Below are positions 44,678-52,700 of a stretch of 52,700 nt of DNA, piece by piece. Made by a program: the position numbers and the translations under genes. Position 1 is the first letter of the stretch, and each line of letters opens with the position of its first letter. The stretch comes from QAMX01 sp964515055 (GTDB lineage: Bacteria > Bacillota > Clostridia > Oscillospirales > QAMX01). The notes below the pieces were generated by a model, which was given only the letters and a program-made list of their open reading frames with translations, was not told the DNA's origin and searched no databases. The stretch spans positions 1 through 52,700 of the forward strand of contig CAZEUG010000010.1 in assembly GCA_964515055.1 (NCBI GenBank), read 5' to 3'.

Positions 44678-44747
44678 TGCGCCAAAGCGGATCCGGCAGA
44701 CGGGGGTGCCCCTGCGAAAGAATGCATCGAAAAACGGTTCCGGATCC

Positions 44748-44776
44748 TTGCCTTTCCTGCGAAAATATAGTATAAT
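44748..44776 (+). promoter_or_regulatory. Promoter of the subtilase-lectin-vWA gene
   Basis: TTGCCT (44748-44753) and TATAAT (44771-44776) with a 17-base spacer. The leader to the ATG at 44902 is about 120 bases. Confidence 0.75.
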
Positions 44777-44901
44777 AAATTGGGTTTTGGCGCGACGCGA
44801 AAACAGAATGCGATCAAAAACGTTCCATACCAAAAAACGGCTGAATGCATTGCCGAAAAGAAGAAGCAGCGACAGGGTCGCTGAAAAGTGAGGAGATCAA
44901 C

Positions 44902-47900
44902 ATGGCAAAAGCCCGTCAAACATCCGGTGCCGACGGCCGCAGAGGTAAGCGCCTTCTGCGCTCGACAGGACTGATTCTGGCTGTCCTGATTCTGGCATCG
45001 GTGATGACCGTCCTGATGGTTGCAATGGGACTGGTTCATATCCCATTTATTGAAACGCTGCTGGAAAAGCTGCACCTCATCAACACGCGGAAGACCGGTC
45101 TCGACAACGGCGACCGGGTGTCCACGCCGACGGAAGAGCACGTCGTACTCGATCCGGAGGAGGGCGTTCTGTATTTTGACAACCAGCTCGTCGTCTATAC
45201 GTTTTCCGACCTCAGCGCTCGTGCTGCCAGAGAGCTGGCCGAGCTGGTGGACGGAACGGTCGTCGGCGATATCAGCGGCTGCATCAACGTGCTGCAAATC
45301 GAGGTGGACGCCTCATCGCTGGAAGACCTGCAGGACATGGCAGACCGCCTGATGCGCGAGGACGACGTCATGTACGCGTCCTACGATTATCCGGTCGACA
45401 TGACCGGAACCGAAGCGGACAGCAACCCGTGGAGCGAAAACAGCAATGCTCCCGCAGAGGATCGCGGCAATGAGAGCCATCCGGCCGGGAATGACTGGTG
45501 GGCGGAGGCAATCGGCGCCTACACGGCCTGGAGCTACAGCTCCCTGTGCGCTCCGGTTAAAGTCGGCATTCTGGACAGCGGCTTTGACAAGGCGCATGAA
45601 GACCTGGCGGGCACCGTCAGCTTCCTGCCGGATTATATCGAAAACAGCGCCAGCGATCACGGTACCCACGTCGCCGGGATCATCGGTGCGCACAACAACT
45701 CGGTCGGTATGCGCGGCATTGCCGATCAGGCATCCATGATCTGCGCCAGCTGGATGCCCCGCGAAAATGTCAGCTACCTCTCCTCCGGCGATTATCTGGA
45801 AATCTTCAAGCAGATGATCGAAAACGACGTGAAGGTGATCAACAACTCCTGGGGGGCGAAATACTATTCGGAGTCCGGCTATGCACTGGAAAAGGCCAGT
45901 GAGCTGTATCCGGACAATGATGTGAAGTTCCTGCTGGAATACTTCGTCCTGAAGCAGACCGGTGCCTATGAATCCTATGTGGATTATATGACATCGTACG
46001 CCGAGCGGACGTCCATGGACTGCCTGCTCATGATGGTTCAGCTGATGCAGAACGGACAAAAGGATTTCCTGTTTGTCCAGTCGGCGGGCAACGGCTATTA
46101 TGACAACGGCCAGCCGATGGATACCTCGAAGAACGGCCATTTCTGCAGCCTCGACGAGACGACCTGGGATCGGCTGCTCGGCGGCTGGTCGGATGAACGG
46201 CTGGAGCAGCTGGAAGAGCAGGGCATCAACTACCGCGCCATCGATGACCGCATCCTCATTGTCGGCGCGATTCAAAATCAGCGCGACGAAAACGGCAACT
46301 ATGCGCAGTCCTCGTTCTCCAACTACGGCGATCATGTGGACATCTGCGCACCGGGCACCGATATTTTCAGCACCTACTGGTCGGCCAATGCACAGACACC
46401 GGCCTACCGCCAGCTGAACGGGACGTCCATGGCTGCCCCCATGGTAACCGGCAGCGCCGCGCTGCTCTGGTCGCTGGAACCGGATTTGACGGTCGAGGAA
46501 GTGCGTTCGCTGCTTCTGGACAGCACAGTCACCCGGACAACGGGTCAGGCCTACCGCGTGCTGAACATCGGCAGCGCCGTCCGGATGCTGAAGCATGACC
46601 TGACATACGGCGATTATCAGTCCTCTGACCTCCCGAACGGTGTCGTGGAATGGAACGGACATTTCTACTACCTGTACGAATTTGCGGATACGGACAGCAC
46701 GTTCACCTGGGATGCTGCCAGAGAATTCTGCGAAAGCAAAAACGGCTATCTGGCAACCATCACGTCCAAAGAGGAAGATGAGTTCCTCTTTGCGTACATG
46801 AAATCCCGCGGCAGAAGCAATGCCTATTTCGGCTTGAACGATGCGGAAGAAGAGGGTAACTGGGTCTGGGCCAACGGCGAAGCGCTGACGTATACCAACT
46901 GGCACAGCGGCGAACCCAATAACCAGAACCGGAACGAGGACTACGGAATGTACGATTCGAATTACGGCAACGGGACGTGGAACGACGGCGATTTCAGCGA
47001 CGGCACCGCCCCGAACGATAAAGCCTTCCTCTGCGAATGGGGTGCCTATACCCGCCTCGCCGAATCGAGTGTCCATTCCGATGAACAGGATATCGTGCTG
47101 GTGCTGGACGTGTCCGGCAGTATGGATGGCAAACCGATGGAAGAAACGAAAGAGGCGGCGCAGAAATTCATCGAAACCGTCCTGCAGGGGGAGACAAAAG
47201 CCAATGTCGGCATTGTCACCTACAACAGCAATGCCCGCTGCATCTCATCCTTTGCGGATACGCCGGAAAGACAGCAGCAGGTTATCAGTGGCCTGTATGC
47301 CGGCGGCAATACCAACATCGAAGAGGGTCTGTTTGAGGCCAAGGCGATGCTGGATGCCGGAAAAGCCCGGAAAAAGATCATTGTCCTGATGAGTGACGGC
47401 GAGCCGAACCGCGGGAAAAGCGGCGATGCACTCGTGGCGTATTCGGATACCATCAAGGCGGACGACGTGACCATTTACACGCTGGGCTTCTTTGATGAGT
47501 TGGGCGACAGAAAAGCCGCAGCGCAGCAGCTGATGGAACGAATCGCCAGCAGAGGCTGCCATTACGAAGTGGAAAATGCGGAAGATCTGAGCCTGTTCTT
47601 TGAGGATATGGCCGACCAGATCAGCGGCCAGAAGTATATCTACATCCGGATTGAGGGCGCGGTGGACGTCATTGTCAGCCGGGACGGCGAATCGCTCAGC
47701 TCTGTCGAGGATGAGGAAAACCTGCGCACCGATTTCGGAACCCTGACATTTGAGGAAAACGAGACAGGGGGCACGGATGACGAGGACGAGAGCGAATCCG
47801 GCAGCATCATCGGCCTGCCCGGCGGCTCCGACACAGCCGATGACGAGGATGATCGCGTGAAGATTCTGCGCCTGAAGGAGGGCGCGGAATATCTGGTGCA

Positions 47901-48249
47901 GCTGATTGCCAGGGCGCGCAGCCAGCTGAGCTACACCATCGGCTTCATGAACAATGACGGCCAATACAGTGACCTGCGCCGGTTCGAGGATCTTTCCATC
48001 ACGCGCAAAACGATCATTGACACCATCGCCGGGACGAGCGAGCAGATTGTCCTGCATATCGACGACGACGGCGACGGCGAATACGACCGCAAATTCAGCG
48101 CGGGCTACAACGCATACGGCGAAGAAGTCGCCATGGGTCTGACGCTGAAGCTCGACTGGGTTACCATGCTGCTGACCGGCGGAACCATCCTGGTGCTGAT
48201 GCTGGGCTGCATCCTGGCTATGAAAAAGGCGAGCCGCAGAACCGTCTAA
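44902..48249 (+). CDS. Membrane-anchored subtilase with C-type-lectin-like and vWA domains
   Basis: A 1115-residue surface protein. A basic N-terminus and one membrane segment (about 22-45) lead to a propeptide-like region, then an S8 protease domain (about 200-560). Its triad is Asp225 (GILDSGFDKAH), His256 (DHGTHVAGI) and Ser509 (NGTSMAAPM). A C-type-lectin-like domain follows (about 578-713; SGEPNNQNRNEDYG, NGTWNDGDF and the closing FLCEWGAY), then a von Willebrand A domain (about 729-915) with an intact metal site (LDVSGSMDG, Asp736). An acidic linker and a C-terminal membrane helix (about 1088-1108) complete it. The start follows TGAGGAG. The His-to-Ser distance (about 253) exceeds that of simple subtilisins, so the catalytic domain has an insertion. 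Likely a surface protease that binds a partner or glycan. Confidence 0.88.
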   Translation: MAKARQTSGADGRRGKRLLRSTGLILAVLILASVMTVLMVAMGLVHIPFIETLLEKLHLINTRKTGLDNGDRVSTPTEEHVVLDPEEGVLYFDNQLVVYTFSDLSARAARELAELVDGTVVGDISGCINVLQIEVDASSLEDLQDMADRLMREDDVMYASYDYPVDMTGTEADSNPWSENSNAPAEDRGNESHPAGNDWWAEAIGAYTAWSYSSLCAPVKVGILDSGFDKAHEDLAGTVSFLPDYIENSASDHGTHVAGIIGAHNNSVGMRGIADQASMICASWMPRENVSYLSSGDYLEIFKQMIENDVKVINNSWGAKYYSESGYALEKASELYPDNDVKFLLEYFVLKQTGAYESYVDYMTSYAERTSMDCLLMMVQLMQNGQKDFLFVQSAGNGYYDNGQPMDTSKNGHFCSLDETTWDRLLGGWSDERLEQLEEQGINYRAIDDRILIVGAIQNQRDENGNYAQSSFSNYGDHVDICAPGTDIFSTYWSANAQTPAYRQLNGTSMAAPMVTGSAALLWSLEPDLTVEEVRSLLLDSTVTRTTGQAYRVLNIGSAVRMLKHDLTYGDYQSSDLPNGVVEWNGHFYYLYEFADTDSTFTWDAAREFCESKNGYLATITSKEEDEFLFAYMKSRGRSNAYFGLNDAEEEGNWVWANGEALTYTNWHSGEPNNQNRNEDYGMYDSNYGNGTWNDGDFSDGTAPNDKAFLCEWGAYTRLAESSVHSDEQDIVLVLDVSGSMDGKPMEETKEAAQKFIETVLQGETKANVGIVTYNSNARCISSFADTPERQQQVISGLYAGGNTNIEEGLFEAKAMLDAGKARKKIIVLMSDGEPNRGKSGDALVAYSDTIKADDVTIYTLGFFDELGDRKAAAQQLMERIASRGCHYEVENAEDLSLFFEDMADQISGQKYIYIRIEGAVDVIVSRDGESLSSVEDEENLRTDFGTLTFEENETGGTDDEDESESGSIIGLPGGSDTADDEDDRVKILRLKEGAEYLVQLIARARSQLSYTIGFMNNDGQYSDLRRFEDLSITRKTIIDTIAGTSEQIVLHIDDDGDGEYDRKFSAGYNAYGEEVAMGLTLKLDWVTMLLTGGTILVLMLGCILAMKKASRRTV

Positions 48250-48277
48250 ACCACACACAACCGTGAACATCTGACAA

Positions 48278-48327
48278 AAAAAACAGCTTCCTCCGGCCGA
48301 TCAATCGGCATCGGGGGAAGCTGTTTT
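48278..48327. terminator. Bidirectional terminator between the subtilase and araC-type genes
   Basis: AAACAGCTTCC (48281-48291) pairs with GGAAGCTGTTT (48316-48326), with CCG/CGG inside. T-runs on both strands let it end both converging genes. Confidence 0.85.
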
Positions 48328-48346
48328 GCGCGGTCACCGGATCCGC

Positions 48347-49195
48347 TCACTTTCGGGCAATGCGGCGAAAGGCGGACAGGGAAACGTGATTGTATCGGCG
48401 AAAGAAGCGATCCATCGAATATTCGTCGGAAAAGCCGCAGAGTGCGGAGATTTCCGTCAGGGACAGCCGGGTCGCGGAGAGCATCTCCTCAATCCGCGCC
48501 AGCTTGGCACGGTTGATCGCTTCGAGCGGCGTCTTTCCAAGCTCCCTTCGGAAAATCCGACTGAGCTGCCGCTGACTCATGTTGACCTGCTCTGCCAGCT
48601 CACGGACGGTGAGGTGAATCCCGTTGCACGCCCGAATCCGCGCATCGGCCTGCTGAAAGGTGCGGTGCTGCGCCGCCTCCGCCGGGTCGGACGGATTGTC
48701 GGGATCGACGGCCTCCAGAATTTCCAGCAGGAAGCATTCGGCCAACGCCTCCACGGAACGCCGGGCGGCCGGAATCCAACGATGCTCCTGACGCATCAGC
48801 AGCGCAACCAGCTGCCGCATATTCTCGTTGGCCGGTCGGACGACTGGATGGGTGAGCTGCTGAATGCGCTGCCGGACGATATCATCCCGCGCCGTGACGG
48901 AGAAGCCCATGATAAAGCGCTTCCCGGCGGAGTCCGCGTCCGTCACCTGGTGATACCGATCCGGCGGTACGATCAGGAACGCACCTTCCTCAATCCAAAT
49001 GGGCTGGTCGCCGTCGAGCGTCAGACCGATTCGCCCCTCCAATGCATATTCAATTTCCCAGAAGGTGTGCTTGGTAAAATTGGTCAGCAGGTTTTCAGTC
49101 TCGCTGTTGATCACACGCGCCCAAAACAGGCGGCACTCAAACAGCTCATTTTCAATGAACGTGTGGCTGACGTTGACGCTGTGACTGTCTGACAT
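48347..49195 (-). CDS. AraC family transcriptional regulator
   Basis: A 282-residue regulator with an N-terminal cupin-like sensor domain (about 1-140, with RIGLTLDGDQPIWI and IVPPDRYHQV) and a C-terminal double helix-turn-helix (about 185-282; VNMSQRQLSRIFRRELG and ALCGFSDEYSMDRFF). The start at 49195 is preferred because GGAGG lies 8 bases upstream; a GTG three codons earlier overlaps that site. It is divergent from the AEC-isomerase-oxidoreductase operon and is the most likely regulator of it, probably responding to a sugar or sugar acid. Confidence 0.9.
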   Translation of the reverse strand: MSDSHSVNVSHTFIENELFECRLFWARVINSETENLLTNFTKHTFWEIEYALEGRIGLTLDGDQPIWIEEGAFLIVPPDRYHQVTDADSAGKRFIMGFSVTARDDIVRQRIQQLTHPVVRPANENMRQLVALLMRQEHRWIPAARRSVEALAECFLLEILEAVDPDNPSDPAEAAQHRTFQQADARIRACNGIHLTVRELAEQVNMSQRQLSRIFRRELGKTPLEAINRAKLARIEEMLSATRLSLTEISALCGFSDEYSMDRFFRRYNHVSLSAFRRIARK

Positions 49196-49213
49196 TCTTT
49201 TCACCTCCGCTAC

Positions 49214-49242
49214 ATTGTATCACGTCATGTCCGGTTTGGCAA
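49214..49242 (-). promoter_or_regulatory. Promoter of the AraC-type gene
   Basis: On the minus strand TTGCCA (49237-49242) and TACAAT (49214-49219) with 17-base spacing. Confidence 0.7.
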
Positions 49243-49325
49243 TGCACCAACCGGAATTTTTCGGATTTTTCCGGTGAAAATGTCCGATTCGGCGGGTTTT
49301 CGTGCGACGTTGTCCGATAAAACCC

Positions 49326-49354
49326 TTGCCTTTTTCCAACGATTCCTTTATAAT
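49326..49354 (+). promoter_or_regulatory. Promoter of the AEC-isomerase-oxidoreductase operon
   Basis: TTGCCT (49326-49331) and TATAAT (49349-49354) with a 17-base spacer, in the divergent region shared with the AraC-type gene. Confidence 0.75.
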
Positions 49355-49406
49355 AAATATGATCGGTTGATAAAAAACTGAAACATGACAGACGAGGTGA
49401 ATCCGC

Positions 49407-50369
49407 ATGGCATCGCTATCCACGGCTTTCCTTTCTTCGCTGCTGTTTGTGATGCTGATGCTGCCGGGCTTCCTGCTGAATCGCCGCCATCCCATCGGCC
49501 AACAGACGACGGCTGCTGCGGGTCGCATCCTTTCCGAAATCGCCATGCCCGCACTGATTCTCTCCAAGCTGCTGGAGGCGCGCACGGGCGACCTGAATGT
49601 GCAGGACGCGCTCTGCTGCCTGCTCATCCCCATCGCCGTCCTGTTCCCGCTCTACGGTGTGGCCGCTTGCCTGACACGAAGCGGCGACTGCGCACGGCAT
49701 CACCGGATTGCACGGTTCTGCTCTGTTTTTCCAAACTGCGGCTTTTTCGGCGTACCGCTGGCATCTGCATTGTTTCCGGAACGCCCCATCGTCGCCGTCT
49801 ATGTTTCGTTGGCCAACGTCACAGTCTCGGTGCTGTTTCTGACATTTGGCCTGCTGATGCTGTCCGGCGAAAAATCGTTTCGCCCGGGCAAAATTCTGAC
49901 CAGCCCGTCCATCTGGGCAACGGCGCTCGGCCTGCTGCTGCTGACGGTCGGAAAACGGGTTGAATTCTCATTTCTACAGACCTACGCTTCTCATCTGGCT
50001 GCGCTGACAACGCCGCTTTCCATGATCGTACTCGGCGTGGAACTGTCGCAGGTGCAGTGGCGCACCTTTGTCCAACACGGCCGGGCAGTTGCGGTCGTTT
50101 CCTTTTCGAAACTGCTGGTATCCCCACTGCTGGTGCTGACGGCCATGCTGCTGCTGAAGCTTCTGCACGTGCAGCTGAGCGCAGACGCGGCGAACGCACT
50201 GCTCATCGCCTTTTCCATGGGCACAGCGGCCTCCGCACCGGCAATGGCCGAGCAGTACGGGCTGGACGGCACAACCGGCGCTGTCCTCACTCTGGCAACG
50301 ACGCTTCTGTGCGTCGTCACATTCCCTGGACTCTATGGCCTGCTTGGCCTGATGGGATTTCCATTTTGA
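49407..50369 (+). CDS. AEC family (auxin efflux carrier-like) transporter
   Basis: A 320-residue membrane protein with about ten helices in two halves. Typical features are MPALILSKLLE in the first half, FCSVFPNCGFFGVPLA in the second quarter, and the repeated-half motif GTAASAPAMAEQYGLD near the C-terminus. Bacterial AEC proteins carry organic acids such as malate; the true substrate is unknown. The start follows GAGGTGAA. First gene of a three-gene operon: the next starts 19 bases on. Confidence 0.86.
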   Translation: MASLSTAFLSSLLFVMLMLPGFLLNRRHPIGQQTTAAAGRILSEIAMPALILSKLLEARTGDLNVQDALCCLLIPIAVLFPLYGVAACLTRSGDCARHHRIARFCSVFPNCGFFGVPLASALFPERPIVAVYVSLANVTVSVLFLTFGLLMLSGEKSFRPGKILTSPSIWATALGLLLLTVGKRVEFSFLQTYASHLAALTTPLSMIVLGVELSQVQWRTFVQHGRAVAVVSFSKLLVSPLLVLTAMLLLKLLHVQLSADAANALLIAFSMGTAASAPAMAEQYGLDGTTGAVLTLATTLLCVVTFPGLYGLLGLMGFPF

Positions 50370-50388
50370 CTGATCGGGAGGAATTTGT

Positions 50389-51222
50389 ATGAAAATCGGA
50401 TGCGGAACAGTCCTGTTCCGGAACTTTGACCTCAGGAGAAGCCTGGAAGCGATTCGCAGCATCGGCTTCGAGTATTTTGAAACGCAGGCGGTCGGCCCCT
50501 GGTGCCCACACGTCAATGTGGAAAAGGATGATCCCGAAGCGCTGGTTCGCCTGCAGCACGAATTCGGCTTCCGCGAAATCACCGGCCTCTGGACGCTGGA
50601 CGGCAACATCATCGCGAATGACCGGGCGGTCGAATCCGTCACCCGCTCCATCGAATGGGCAGCGGCCGCGAACATCCCGGTGCTGCATTTGGGCGATGGC
50701 CATAAACCGGCGCAGATGAGCGATGAAGAGGCGTTTGCCGTGCTGGCCGACAAGATGCAGGCGATTCTGGAAGCGGCGCGGAAAAACGGCGTCACCGTTG
50801 CCATTGAACCGCACGGCACCTTCTCGCTGACGAAAAATGGCCTGCTGCGCCTGCTGACACTGGGTACGCCGGATGTGCTGGGCGTCAACTATGACGGCTG
50901 CAACATCTTCCGTTCGTCCTATGTCGAAAGCGGAAACGGCCGGTCGGGCTGGAAATGCGCCGAAGGCCGGGAGGATGAACTTGAGGTTCTGAAGGCTGTC
51001 GGCGACAGAGTGGTGCATTGCCATGCCAAGGATCTCAACGACCACGGCGAATGCGTTGCCATCGGCGATGGAATCGTTCACGTTCGCGAAATTGTGGAAT
51101 ACCTGAAGGCATCGGGCTATCAGGGCGTCGTATCCGTTGAAACGGAAGGCGGCGACGATTTTGACGCTGTCGTCGAGCTGGCTCGCAGGAGCTACGCATA
51201 TCTGAAATCACTGATTGGGTAG
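50389..51222 (+). CDS. Sugar phosphate isomerase/epimerase family TIM barrel (operon with AEC carrier)
   Basis: A 277-residue xylose-isomerase-like barrel. Candidate metal ligands are in AIEPHGTF, VNYDGCN, VHCHAKDL and VVSVETEG. Unrelated in detail to the isomerase encoded at 43817-44623 beyond fold. A GGGAGGAA ribosome binding site precedes the ATG. It sits between an AEC carrier and a Gfo/Idh/MocA dehydrogenase, a pairing seen often in inositol, sugar-acid and keto-sugar degradation units. The substrate is not assigned. Confidence 0.86.
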   Translation: MKIGCGTVLFRNFDLRRSLEAIRSIGFEYFETQAVGPWCPHVNVEKDDPEALVRLQHEFGFREITGLWTLDGNIIANDRAVESVTRSIEWAAAANIPVLHLGDGHKPAQMSDEEAFAVLADKMQAILEAARKNGVTVAIEPHGTFSLTKNGLLRLLTLGTPDVLGVNYDGCNIFRSSYVESGNGRSGWKCAEGREDELEVLKAVGDRVVHCHAKDLNDHGECVAIGDGIVHVREIVEYLKASGYQGVVSVETEGGDDFDAVVELARRSYAYLKSLIG

Positions 51223-51234
51223 GAGGAACCTGTC

Positions 51235-52341
51235 ATGAAAAAATATCGGGCAGCCATCGTCGGCTGCGGTGTCATCGCGGACCAGTACATTGCAAACGCA
51301 CAGCGGGTCTACAGCGATTACTTCGAAATCACAGCACTGACTGATCTGGATGTTCACAAAGCGGAGGCCTACGGCGAAAAGTACGGGATTGCGCTCTGCG
51401 GTCTGCCGGAGCTGGCGTATGAAAGCCGCGAGATCGACCTGATCATCAACCTGACCGTGCCGAATGCCCACGAAGAGGTGACGGTTCGCGCCCTCGAATC
51501 CGGCAAACACGTCTACACGGAAAAACCGCTGGCAACCAGCCGGGAAGGGATGCAGCACATTCTGGAAACTGCCAAACGCACCGGGCTGCGTGTTGGCTGT
51601 GCGCCGGACTCCTTCCTGAGCGCCCCCTCGCAGACGGCGAAAAAAGCGCTGGAAGAAGACTGGATCGGCGCACCGGTCGGTGCCAATGCCATCTGCGCCA
51701 TGCGCGGCAATGAATACTGGCGACCGGATGCCGATTTCTTCTACCACAGGGGCGCAGGCCCGATGATGGACATGGCGCCGTATTACCTGAACCTGTTCGT
51801 CAGCCTGCTCGGCAGCGTCGATGCCGTTTCCACCATGTCCAAAATCACCTGGCCGGAACGCACGATCAAGGTCGCCCCGCGCCGCGGCGAAAAGATTCAG
51901 GTCGAAGTGCCGACCTATGTCTCCACCGCCCTCCGCTTCAAAAGCGGCGTCATTGCGACGTTCGTCAACTCGTTTGACATCTGGGGCACCCAGCAGCCGT
52001 ATATGGAAATCTACGGCGAAAAGGGAACAATGGTCATCCCGGATCCCAACCGCTACTCCGGCGAAGTCCTCGTGCGCCGATTCTCCGACCACACCTGGCG
52101 TCCGCTGCCGCAGTTCGTCGAATACGCAGACTATGGCCGCGGCATCGGCATCGTCGATATGATTCGGAGCATCGAAGCCGGCGTGCCGCACCGCGCAAGC
52201 GCCGAGCTGGCGTACCATACGACAGACGTCATTCTGGCGATGGACGAAGCGGGCGAAGCGCACCGCGAGCTGACCATCACCACCAGCGCCGATCAGCCGT
52301 CCGGCCTCTGGCATACACCGGAAACCATCCTCTGGAAATAA
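51235..52341 (+). CDS. Gfo/Idh/MocA family oxidoreductase
   Basis: A 368-residue NAD(P)-dependent dehydrogenase. The N-terminal Rossmann fold has AAIVGCGVIADQY; the conserved EKP motif appears as VYTEKPLATS, and the C-terminal alpha/beta domain contains RGAGPMMDMAPYYLNLF with catalytic His/Asp-type positions replaced or shifted as is common in this diverse family. Starts 12 bases after the isomerase gene, behind GGAGGA. Likely oxidises a cyclic polyol or sugar derivative in the pathway with its neighbours. A terminator follows. Confidence 0.88.
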   Translation: MKKYRAAIVGCGVIADQYIANAQRVYSDYFEITALTDLDVHKAEAYGEKYGIALCGLPELAYESREIDLIINLTVPNAHEEVTVRALESGKHVYTEKPLATSREGMQHILETAKRTGLRVGCAPDSFLSAPSQTAKKALEEDWIGAPVGANAICAMRGNEYWRPDADFFYHRGAGPMMDMAPYYLNLFVSLLGSVDAVSTMSKITWPERTIKVAPRRGEKIQVEVPTYVSTALRFKSGVIATFVNSFDIWGTQQPYMEIYGEKGTMVIPDPNRYSGEVLVRRFSDHTWRPLPQFVEYADYGRGIGIVDMIRSIEAGVPHRASAELAYHTTDVILAMDEAGEAHRELTITTSADQPSGLWHTPETILWK

Positions 52342-52356
52342 CAACACACTTCATCA

Positions 52357-52396
52357 AAAAAGCAGGGAAATGCGAAATTGCATTTCCCTGCTTTTG
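52357..52396 (+). terminator. Terminator after the AEC-isomerase-oxidoreductase operon
   Basis: AAAGCAGGGAAATGC pairs with GCATTTCCCTGCTTT around GAAATT, followed by T residues. A-tracts on the other side may let it also end the minus-strand SLH protein gene. Confidence 0.85.
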
Positions 52397-52426
52397 TCAT
52401 TGCATTGAGGCTACAACCCCCCCGGC

Positions 52427-52700
52427 TTATCTGGCGAATTCCGTACACCAGCGGTAGAAAAGCACCGCCATTTCAATCCGGGTGATCTGACCATCCGGCG
52501 CCAGCACCGTGTTGCCCTCGTCATCGGCACGGCCGATCATCAGACCGGATGCGTTGACCCACTTCATGGTGTCCAGCGCCCAGATGGAAACGACGCTGCC
52601 GATGTTGACGCGTTCGAGGCCGGTGCAGTCCTGAAACGCAGAATTCCCAATCGCTGTCACCGGGTTTTCATCAATCATCGACGGAATCGTCAACACAGTG
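52427..52700 (-). CDS. C-terminus of a BspA-type leucine-rich-repeat / SLH surface protein (partial)
   Basis: The final ~90 residues of a gene that continues beyond the right edge. A BspA-like leucine-rich repeat (LTIPSMIDENPVTAIGNSAF, then CTGLERVNIG) runs directly into a half S-layer-homology unit (ALDTMKWVNASGLMIG, then LAPDGQITRIEMAVLFYRW) ending in EFAR. Such proteins are cell-wall attached and used in adhesion. The change from repeat to SLH occurs within a few residues, without the usual linker and with only part of one SLH unit, which may mark an old deletion. No start codon is in the window. Confidence 0.75.
   Translation of the reverse strand, partial: TVLTIPSMIDENPVTAIGNSAFQDCTGLERVNIGSVVSIWALDTMKWVNASGLMIGRADDEGNTVLAPDGQITRIEMAVLFYRWCTEFAR

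Noticed and set aside
45313..47076. A 587-codon open frame on the minus strand
   Set aside because: It lies antisense to the subtilase-lectin-vWA gene, whose catalytic motifs are clear. No promoter, ribosome binding site or family motif supports the antisense frame.

Overview
The window reads as the chromosome of a moderately GC-rich Firmicute, most likely a gut-type member of the Clostridia (Oscillospiraceae/Ruminococcaceae-like). The evidence is the gene families: class 1B dihydroorotate dehydrogenase (PyrK/PyrD), a PyrR attenuator, a DarA-type c-di-AMP receptor, ECF transport, S-layer-homology and BspA-type surface proteins, lipoproteins with Gram-positive lipoboxes, and strong TTGACA-17-TATAAT promoters with purine-rich ribosome binding sites. 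TTG and GTG starts are common. No tRNA, rRNA, phage or insertion sequence was found.

Layout. 141-3141 (minus): deoC followed by an ABC exporter pair. 3239-6227 (plus): an M32 carboxypeptidase and an HtrA-like protease. 6287-9053 (minus): a Pro-tRNA editing protein and a lipoprotein with two glycosidase-like repeats. 9274-13857 (plus): an ECF transporter whose two ATPases and S component form one polypeptide, plus a DMT permease. 13955-23807 (plus): one compact nine-gene operon, pyrC-carA-carB-pyrK-pyrD-pyrF-pyrE-pyrB-pyrI, giving the whole route from carbamoyl phosphate to UMP. 23950-27966: a 1338-residue surface lipoprotein. 28039-31399: ksgA, a sugar-mutarotase-like protein, and a small P-loop protein paired with an AlkP-fold hydrolase. 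31457-36237 (minus): a MalY-type aminotransferase, a MATE exporter, and uraA behind pyrR, the last two under a PyrR-binding attenuator. 36587-38328: the wreck of a type II-C CRISPR-Cas locus. 38364-42026 (minus): MATE, darA and a GH35 beta-galactosidase. 42323-48249 (plus): guaB, a sugar isomerase and a membrane-anchored subtilase/C-type lectin/vWA protein. 48347-52341: an AraC regulator diverging from an AEC carrier, sugar-isomerase and Gfo/Idh/MocA operon. The right edge holds the C-terminus of a BspA/SLH surface protein.

Two results stand out. First, the only carA in the window has lost its whole glutaminase catalytic triad (Cys to Gly, and the His-x-Glu motif gone) while staying in frame inside an apparently intact pyr operon. 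This suggests an ammonia-fed carbamoyl-phosphate synthetase in a bacterium. Second, the CRISPR locus keeps a promoter-driven tracrRNA, an intact cas2 and one spacer, but cas9 is cut to its first ~225 residues and cas1 has an internal deletion plus a one-base frameshift. Other points of interest are the A-A-S ECF fusion, the tandem glycosidase lipoprotein with one catalytically dead copy, and the subtilase-lectin-vWA protein.
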